From NCBI GenBank assembly GCA_039090855.1, contig CM077025.1, positions 96,824,489 through 96,888,488 on the forward strand: DNA of 64,000 bases, given 5' to 3'. The notes under the pieces were generated by a model. It saw only the letters and a program-made list of their open reading frames with translations. It made no database searches and was not told the DNA's origin. This DNA comes from Macrothele yani (lineage: Eukaryota; Arthropoda; Arachnida; Araneae; Macrothelidae). A program made the translations under genes and the position numbers. This document shows positions 57,015 to 64,000 of the stretch, piece after piece. Every line of letters starts with the position of its first letter. The stretch's first letter is position 1.

Positions 57015-57256
57015 TTTTTATTTTTTTTTTTTTTTTATTTTTTTTTTTTTTGAGGTTTAACGACCACCGTGAGCAACTCAATGGGCTATAAGCAATCGCC
57101 CGTCCCTAATTTAGGGTCACTGGTTCCAGGGAAGGGAGAGAGCCAGTGCCGTAAGACAAACACAACATCCATGCCTGACCGGGATTCGAACCCGGACCCC
57201 TTACGGACGAACGATCAGAGGCGGACGCCTTAGACCACTGCGCCACCGGGGCGGCA
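57015..57256 (-). mobile_element. SINE family 1 nested in foldback element
   Basis: Exact target duplication CCCCCGGGAAT (57004-57014, 57257-57267). Long T-rich tail. Confidence 0.93.
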
Positions 57257-57374
57257 CCCCCGGGAATAGATGCTGCTTACCAACTTTGGTGAATCCTCAG
57301 CATTGTGCGGGGTTCCAAGAAGCAACCTGCCAATTTGCTTGGCAGTTAGTGTATGTGAGTCTGGAGGAATTCGA

Positions 57375-57447
57375 GGCTGCTATGGTGCAGTGGAAGCATA
57401 TCCGGCGCGAAACTGGGAGACCTTGGGTTCGATTCCCGGTGGCGGCC
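57375..57447 (+). other. tRNA-like domain of foldback element
   Basis: GGCTGCT pairs fully (with G-T) to GGCGGCC; A-box GGTGCAGTGGAAGC; B-box GGTTCGATTCCC; CTGGGAGAC shared with the tRNA-like block of the 55.7-56.3 kb palindrome. Confidence 0.78.
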
Positions 57448-57677
57448 AATGAGAATTTTTCCGTGACTCACTTATAAATGTGGAAAGAGCGATGTTCCTG
57501 GTCCTCGTCAAATGTCTGTATTAATAATTGTACAACAATCAACCTCCCTCTTAATTGTCATGGGAGTCTTTTCCCCGGTAAATTTAGAGCAGTGAGGGGG
57601 TCACCCTACCATGGGAAAACTCTGTGGGCCACGCCCCCTCCCCCTGGGAAATTTCTGGGTGCGCTACTGAATTGAAT

Positions 57678-59145
57678 CTTTGAAGAATTTGTCTGCAGAA
57701 CTCTATACGAGTTATAGCATGACGTGGCTATACGGAATAGATTGCTTGTTAGAGTTACTAACGGAATACCTGTTAGTCTAATTAGTCTGAAAGAGTTTCC
57801 CGTGCTTTAAGAGACTGCGAAAACCTATTCAACTGTTCTACAACACCTGACTTTTACACGAAGTAGCCAACCATGATGCGATGCCGTAAAAATACATCAA
57901 TAAGTGCATTAATTTGCAGAACAATAACCTTTTGTAATGATCGTTGTGTAATTTTAATGCGAAAGTTTGTGAATTCAAAATGGCATTAAAACCACTTTGT
58001 TAATTCTGGCGTTCGTAATGACTAAATTAACAATTCAATGTAGCCGCTGAATATGCGATAATGGTGTTCGGAATAATAGCGACGCATTTAAAATGATTAC
58101 TCTTCGTGTTACCAAAGCGAGGTCATGAATTTACATGGAGAAGATATTCAAATTGCTTTTGAATTCGCGGAAATACCCATAAGGAATCGTTTTATTTCCA
58201 CAATCATAACCTTTTCACACAACTCCCCCGAATGCGCCGGTCTCGCAGAGATGAATGCCAGATTTCAGAATGTGCGTCGAAGACCGTAACCGAACGCGGG
58301 TGGTTGAATCGAGCGCTTCTGCTCGCTACCGCGTTTTATGTCAGTTGTCTTTTAATCAAAACATTCTTAAGCAGCGAGTCCCCTTGTCATTTCCTAACAA
58401 GCCGAAAACACAAATAAACGAAGCACGGTAAGAATTATTAAAACGCACGGATAATTATAAGATGCCAACAGCGCAGGAAGAAGAAGAAGAGGAAGACGAC
58501 GGCGAAGCATTATAAGTCAAAATGCGAAAATAGGTGAGCGCGCAATACCGTACTGACTGAGGAGGAGGAGGAGGGGGGGGTGAGGATGGGGAAGGGGGAG
58601 CATTAGAAAAGCTTTGTTTCAAAACACAGAAAGACAGAGTTGGGAATAGGGAATAGGCTATTTTACATGCTCTGTCACCAGCGAGGGAACTGGTGCTCTC
58701 TGTATGCGTTTGATAATCGCATGTCGCTGTAATCTTATAATGATTTGGAGGCAAAAAACAATAAAGTTCCAAGGCATCTATTAAATGTTGATAACATCTA
58801 TGCAAGACGTGATGTAATAATCTGTGCCGGCAGAGGACGGGGTGGAGGGTGCAGGGTTTCGGAGCTGCAGAACATCCTTTGCGAAGTCAAGAATAATTGA
58901 TGACGACAGTATTAATGATTTGTTTGATAATTACGAGGAAATAATTTATTAATTCATGTCGCGAACCTGGCTTCCTTTTCATTTTGCAAATGAATAACTT
59001 AACTGATGAGCCCTGGTTTTTGCGTTTTTGCCTCGGTGTCGTATTTACATATATTAATATCCGGTAGCAGAAAAGAGTTTTCGCAGAGATATTTTAATGA
59101 AGCCAGAGGAATATGCGGTGCTCGAAATACAGATTGGAGGAGTCA

Positions 59146-59186
<41 letters not shown>

Positions 59187-59644
59187 ATATCGCAAAATTT
59201 GGGAGGTTGTTACTGAAAAAGAAAATTGTTCCGACGTAGAACGGAATGAAATGAGCTGGAGAAAGGAAATCTCATGCTCTTACCGATTCTAGAGTTGCGT
59301 TGCAATTAATTGGAAACCGGCAAAGTTTTATTTTCCAGGGAGAGAGATAGCGCAAAGCATGAAAAATATTCCGTTTGTCAGAGAAATAAGATTACTGAGC
59401 TAACAGCTTTAATAAACGTTTTTCCGCATCCCGCTGATGGCGCTTAATTCCGTAACATTTCATTAAATACTGTTAATTTTATGTTATTTAAAATATAAAA
59501 ATGTATAGGTGAAGATGTTTCTTGCTATAATATATGATAGCAATTTTTGTAAGTTATAAAGAAAAGAAAAACATGCAAGTATACTAAATTCGCTTTTGTT
59601 TTCCTTTTTATGGTGGTTAACTACGACCTCTAGAAGCTATAAGG
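57678..59644. other. Unassigned 2-kb stretch
   Basis: Low-complexity spots: GGA/G run at 58560-58580, CT run at 59152-59178. The frame at 58232 and others show no family. No gene called. Confidence 0.4.
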
Positions 59645-61306
59645 CAGGGGTTCTTAACTTTTTTTGGCAACGTCCCAAAATCAACAAGAAGATCAACTTT
59701 GCGACCCATGGGTCTATTTTTAAATGAAAAAATGCTAATGTAATAATATATATAAACACCCAGATCCGTTTGTCTCTCTGGAACGCTTGACGTCACAGCA
59801 ACGTCTGCATTGTTGCGCCATCACTTATCGATCAATTCGTGTGTGCTCTCGCGATGTTAAAATGATTGCCTGCTATATAATAGCACGCGATCACTTTTAG
59901 ATGTCAGGGTGATCGCGTGCTAATTTAAAAATATTGGATTATTAATGACTCGAGTTCTATTTTTCCGATCTACAAAATTCGAATTAAAATCTTAATATCT
60001 CGGAAAATTGCGTTTGTATATTAATTTAATTTAGCACAATTCGAATACTAATTTGTACGCTTTAATTATTTTTTACTTTTTTAATTTAACTAACTTTCCG
60101 AGTTTAGTGCTGATTTTATTATATACAGTATTTTGTAAAATATCGATCTATCTAAACGCTGAAACCTACAATAAAAACTGAAATCTTGAGATGTCAAAGA
60201 GAGCAAGATTGCATCTAAAAGCAGATGTCGTCACAACAGAACATTGTCGAGAATTTAGATAGTACCGATTTGTAATACCAGATGTCGCATTATTTGTAGA
60301 AAAATCTTTGTTATGAAATTTCAAACTAACCGTCGAATAGGACAGTCTAAAACAAGCCGTGAAGGGAATAACAAGTGTGCCGGAGAAAAAGTCCTTTAAC
60401 GCGAAAGATCAAAGAAAAAGTTATTAAGGTAAGTTTACACGAAAACAACTTTCCGAGATTAGTGCTGATTATATTACACATCTTGCAAAATATCGGTCTA
60501 TCTAAACGCTCTAATCTACAATTGTTAAACAACAAATATTTTACCCAGAATGTGATTTATCGCGTGGTCTTTTGAAAAACGGAAATAAATAGCATATAAT
60601 TTTTAGTCCTAATATGAATGAGTTCTTATACTATATAAGTTTTTACTATGTTTCCTTACAGAAAACCGGCGTCTATTTTGTTTTCAATCTGCTTCAATTA
60701 AAAATTTCACTTTGTTACAAGACGGGCAACATCTCCTATATATTAATATTTATTTAAAGTTTAAAAACAACCGTCCTAGGACGGGCTATACGCTAGTAAT
60801 ATAAATAAGTGTAGTAATTATTCATTATTACACAGAGTGTAACAGAATTTTTGGTCTTTGAAATTACAGTCAAACCAGTGGCGCAACCAAGTGGGGAGGG
60901 GGAGAGGACGGGGAGAGGAGGTGGTTAGGGTTATCTATATAGTAGGCAGGAATGAATAATAACATACTGTGAGACAAATAATATGAATAATTGGAAATTT
61001 AAACCTTTTATAAAACAAATTTCAAAAATAATCACTCACAATAGTTCACTGCGATCCTTGGTCTTGCACTTCTGCTCAAAGCTCTCTTCTTTTCTGAGAA
61101 GCTACGGCCATCCATCTCGGAAGCCCCGGCGACCCATCTCGGAAGCCCTTGCGGCGACCCATCTCGAAAGCCTCGGCGACTCATCTCGGAAGCCCCGGTG
61201 ACTCATTTCGGAAGCCCCGGCGACCCATCTCGATCGCCCTGGTGACCTATCTCGGAAGCTAAGGCCACCCAAGTTTGAGTAGGGACCCATAGGTTAAGAA
61301 TCCCTG
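59645..61306. mobile_element. hAT-type non-autonomous element
   Basis: Ends CAGGGGTTCTTAAC and, inverted, CAGGGATTCTTAACC at 61306, both followed by GGGTC/GGTCCC words, as in Charlie-type hAT ends. Flanking 8-mers CTATAAGG/CTCAAATG match only 5 of 8. Non-coding; contains the 24-bp array below. Confidence 0.65.
61108..61262. repeat. ~24-bp tandem repeat, about seven units
   Basis: CATCTCGGAAGCCCCGGCGAC with variants; lies just inside the right end of the hAT-type element, so the array is terminal-proximal. Confidence 0.88.
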
Positions 61307-61491
61307 CTCAAATGGCCGTGAGGCGCAGTTCTGAAGTTGGTCTCAATTTCAAGTGCACGTTCGAGCCCGAAGTATACAGGCGGCAATTAAGTAATTATAC
61401 TGATTTTAAAAAGTAAATTCAGGTAAAACACACGGATAGATGAAGCATGATTTTTTGATAAGCCATGTATCAGCTATGCGATGCGAACAGT

Positions 61492-61708
61492 TTTTTTTTA
61501 ATTGAAGGTTTAACGACCACCGTGAGCAACTCGAAGTGCTATAAGCAGTCGCCCATCCCTAATTTAGAGCAAATGATTCCAGGAAAGGGGCGGAACCAGT
61601 ATCGCAAGACAAACACAACATCCATGCCTCACCGGGATTCGAACCCGGACCCCATCACGGACGAATGGTCAGAAGCCATCGCTTAGACCACTGCGCCACC
61701 GGGGCGGC
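61492..61708 (-). mobile_element. SINE family 1
   Basis: T run at left, ACCGGGATTCGAACCCGG B box, head CCACCGGGGCGGCC. Flanking AACAG on both sides. Confidence 0.88.
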
Positions 61709-61795
61709 CAACAGCGTTTGCGCAAGAATTGCGCAAATGATTATTTACGCTGTGCATGACGTCATTAGGTGGAAGAACATTGTCAAAGCTCTGTC

Positions 61796-63215
61796 ATGGA
61801 GCAGAGAGCAAATACTCGGTTCTGTTTGAAAATCGGTAAAACTGCATCTGAGACAGTTGAATTGTTGTCTGATGTGTATGAGACTAATTGTCTATTTCGT
61901 GCACAAGTACTGCGATGGTAAGCACGTTCCAAATATGAACGGGAAGGTTTGGAAAATGGCGAAAGGCCCAGATGCCCAATTTCAATGCGCACGACTGAAT
62001 TCATTGAGAAAGTTCGCAAGAGGGTAACTAGTTAGTAAAATCATGTAATGCATTAATTATGATACATTTCCCAACATACCAGAAATCATTACTCAAATTG
62101 TGATGATAATGGTTGTGGACTAAAACTCACTCCTGTGTCCTGACCTTTGATCCCATTTCGATGATATTAAGCAGAACTGGTTCAGTATACCTCCGGAACA
62201 ACATACTAAAAAGTTTTGTCGCAATAGAAGCCTCTTTAGTCAAGTTATAAGGATAATGGCTGTGGAACAAATCTCACTCCTGTACCCTGACCTTTGACCC
62301 CATTTCGATTATATTAAGCAGAATTGGTTCAGCATACCTTCGAAACAACATGATAAAGTTTTGTCGCAATTGAAGTATTTTTATGTAAGTTATGACGCAT
62401 AAGGGTAATGGAATGGATCCCGTTCCTATGTCATAACCTTTGACCCCATTTCGCCCATTTTCTATGGAATTGGTCCCCAGATTGTCATTTACTACATACT
62501 GAAATTTCATCGAAATCGAACCATTTTTACGGAAGTTATGATGCATAAGGGCGATGGAGTGGATCCCGCCCCTATGTCCTGACCTTTGACCCCATTTCGC
62601 CCATTTTCAATAGGGTTCCTTCCCAGATGGTCCCTCACCACATACTAAAATTTAATCGAAATCGAACCATTTTTGCGCGAGTTATCGTGCGGACGGGCAG
62701 ACAGACAGACAGACGGCAAAAGCTGGAGCATGCATGCTTCTTCAACATACGGTTGGAAAGCGTAAAAAAAACTGATGGTTGTATGACCTTGAGGATGTTC
62801 GAATGTGAGCTCGGTGTTAATAAGGAGATGATCTGTCAAATTTTGGTGCAGGATTTGGGGGAAAAGAAAGTTCGTGCTCGTTTTGTTCCGCATGCTCTGT
62901 CAGACGACCACAAACATGCACGAGTGTATAACGAAAAAGACTGCAGAAACAATGCGAAATTTTCTCCAAAGCATTGTGGTAGGGGACGAGACATGGTGTT
63001 TTCGTCATAATCCTGAAATGAAGCGTAAGAGTGCTCAGTGGAAGCCGCCACAGTCACTCAAAGGAAAGAAGATCAGGTTACAGAAGCCCAAAATCAAGAC
63101 AATGCTTGACAGCAAGGGAATTCAACATCACGAGTTCATTCCTGAAGGTACAACTGTCACTGGCAATGCTTACACATCCATTTTGGAACGATTCAGCAAT
63201 AGCTTCTTTTAAGTC
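61796..63215 (+). pseudogene. Mariner transposase interrupted by a pearl-like element
   Basis: ATG at 61796 begins EQRANTRFCLKIGKTASETV; the HTH continues to TTEFIEKVRKRVTS (~62032). After the insertion the reading resumes with TDGCMTLRMFECELGVNKEM, RARFVPHALSDDHKHARVYN, VVGDETWCFRHNPEMKRKS (first Asp) and LQKPKIKTMLDSKG, and stops at TAA 63210 after SILERFSNSF. Second and third catalytic blocks are missing; an in-frame TAA lies at 61919 and a frameshift near 62880. Different mariner lineage from the other three. Confidence 0.85.
62033..62770 (+). mobile_element. Pearl/Helentron-like element inside a mariner gene
   Basis: Starts AGTTAGTAAAATCATG, four to five ~150-bp monomers (CTGACCTTTGACCCCATTTCG), GACAGACAGACAGACGG microsatellite, stem-loop CAACATACGGTTG, ends near CGTAAAAAAA. 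Both ends are defined by the broken coding frame, which gives the element's true boundaries. Confidence 0.85.
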
Positions 63216-63337
63216 GTGCTGGTCTAGATGACTCATTTGACACTGCCGTTTCTGCACGATACATTCAAAAAGTGAAGTACTTAAAAACTTAATGTTTCGT
63301 TAAAAAACATTTAATTTACTGGAATCGTAGTCAAAAT

Positions 63338-63594
63338 AAACAAAGACATTGCTCTTTCCACGTTTTATCAACACATAGCAACCGAAAAATAGCTGAGCCC
63401 ATCTTACGGATTTATGTCAGAAGCTAACATAAATGCCCACATAGCGCCGTTGATTGTTGGCCATCGTAGCGTAAGTCTAACGCTGCTCGGCTAGATATCG
63501 AGAGATCTGGGATTCGGATCCCCAGCGGTGACCGGACAACAATTTTTCGGTTGCTATGTGTTGATAAAACGTGAAAAGAGCGATGTCTTTGTTT
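63338..63594. mobile_element. tRNA-bearing foldback element with ~53-bp TIRs
   Basis: Arms 63338-63390 and 63542-63594 pair with two mismatches (AAACAAAGACATYGCTCTTT...AACCGAAAAAT). A 75-nt tRNA-like domain lies between. 257 bp total, uninterrupted: the simplest example of the architecture at 56952-57494, sharing CATYGCTCTTTYCACG. Confidence 0.85.
63459..63533 (+). other. tRNA-like domain of foldback element
   Basis: GGCCATC/GGTGACC acceptor with one mismatch; A-box TAGCGTAAGTCTAACGC; T arm CTGGG-ATTCGGA-TCCCCAG. B box is slightly off consensus. Confidence 0.65.
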
Positions 63595-64000
63595 TATTCA
63601 CTGACGTATTTGGAGGATTTTCATAGTTAGAAAGACATCACATTTAAAAACGCTGAAAAACATAAGACCTTTCGGGCCTGCAACAGGCCCATCGTCATAT
63701 AAATGAACAACAGATGTTATCAGGAACTAAACGTTATACAGTATATCAAAGTAAAAATCCCTGTGTGACGTTTTACAATGCGCAGATTACGTGCGCAACA
63801 AGTCATTGTACGTGATTACATAGTAATCATTAGTTCATAGAGTTGTTAATTATTCGAATTCATAGGATTTCTATTAATCACTCGCTTCCAGGATTGTGGG
63901 ATGTGATATGGTGTGTATCATCATTGCAGCACAAACTTGCGTATTTGTGAATAAATAGGCCCTCGGCAAATAAAGTGTTGAATCTCGAACGAGGAGTTAT
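63595..64000. other. Unassigned window end
   Basis: Apart from the hammerhead-like motif, nothing recognised; possibly part of a Penelope-like element running off the window. Confidence 0.3.
63668..63697 (-). ncRNA. Hammerhead-ribozyme-like motif (probably inactive)
   Basis: Minus strand reads ATGACGA, stem GGGCCTG/CAGGCCC, then GAAAGGTC. That matches the hammerhead core (CUGANGA - stem II - GAAA) except that the conserved C of CUGANGA is A. Such motifs occur in Penelope-like retroelements. The substitution should abolish cleavage. Confidence 0.4.

Larger units (their letters stand above)
56952..57494. mobile_element. tRNA-bearing foldback element with 54-bp TIRs
   Basis: Arms 56952-57005 and 57441-57494 are reverse complements with one mismatch (CATCGCTCTTTCCACRTTTA...TTGGCCGCC). 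A 73-nt tRNA-like domain (57375-57447) abuts the right arm, and its 3' acceptor strand GGCGGCC is part of the TIR itself. A SINE is inserted near the left arm. No target duplication identified. The terminus CATYGCTCTTTYCACG is shared with 63338-63594. Confidence 0.85.
56658..57669. mobile_element. hAT-type non-autonomous element containing a nested element
   Basis: Ends CAGTGGCGCACATACGG and GTGCGCTACTG (inverted CAGTAGCGCAC). 8-bp flanks AGTTGAAT (56650-56657) and AATTGAAT (57670-57677), one mismatch, as expected for hAT. No transposase. The foldback element at 56952-57494 lies inside. Confidence 0.8.

Overview
This 64-kb window is repeat-dense, AT-rich eukaryotic nuclear DNA. I see no host gene I can defend. 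The content points to an invertebrate, most likely an arthropod. It holds mariner, Tc1 and IS630-like DDE transposase relics, hAT-type ends, one endonuclease/RT LINE family with triplet-repeat tails, two tRNA-derived SINE families, Helentron/pearl-like elements built on ~150-bp tandem cores, and a long foldback element. The species cannot be fixed from this sequence. Nearly every long open frame is a transposon relic or a read-through of a simple or tandem repeat.

Layout. 1-427: half of a palindromic tRNA-bearing element. 427-3863: hAT-like long inverted arms around a ~150-bp-period array carrying CTCF-like cores. 4.9-5.5 kb: pearl-like element. 5.9-10.3 kb: SINE cluster and a mariner relic. 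10404-10987: a complete 584-bp miniature LTR element (TRIM) with a tRNA-like domain in each LTR. 11952-13645: exactly eleven 154-bp satellite monomers abutting a Tc1 relic. 16-22 kb: nested and tandem SINEs and a second TRIM copy. 22.5-28.9 kb: second CTCF-like array, a perfect 29-bp hairpin, a MITE and a hAT-like fragment. 28.9-31.9 kb: DDE transposon split by a 1.7-kb insertion. 31904-35305: mariner whose transposase N-terminus holds a 77-unit, 28-bp minisatellite. 35.3-36.4 kb: AG microsatellite with a higher-order unit. 36401-36892: old TRIM copy. 38.9-43.8 kb: two LINE copies and a mariner. 43879-48066: 4.2-kb foldback element with ~1.2-kb arms. 48-52.5 kb: mostly unassigned. 52.5-54.4 kb: Tc1 plus a third LINE copy. 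55-57.7 kb: solo TRIM LTR, a ~600-bp palindrome with a tRNA-like domain in each arm, and a three-level nest (hAT-type > tRNA-bearing foldback > SINE). 59.6-64 kb: hAT-type element, mariner disrupted by a pearl-like element, another tRNA-bearing foldback, and a hammerhead-like remnant.

The strongest candidate for something undescribed is the TRIM family. Its LTRs carry a tRNA-shaped pol III module, its primer-binding site matches the tRNA-Lys 3' end, and it has a purine tract and a 4-bp target duplication. Plant Cassandra elements have the same logic with 5S rRNA. Two further architectures in the window also pair tRNA-like modules with inverted repeats.
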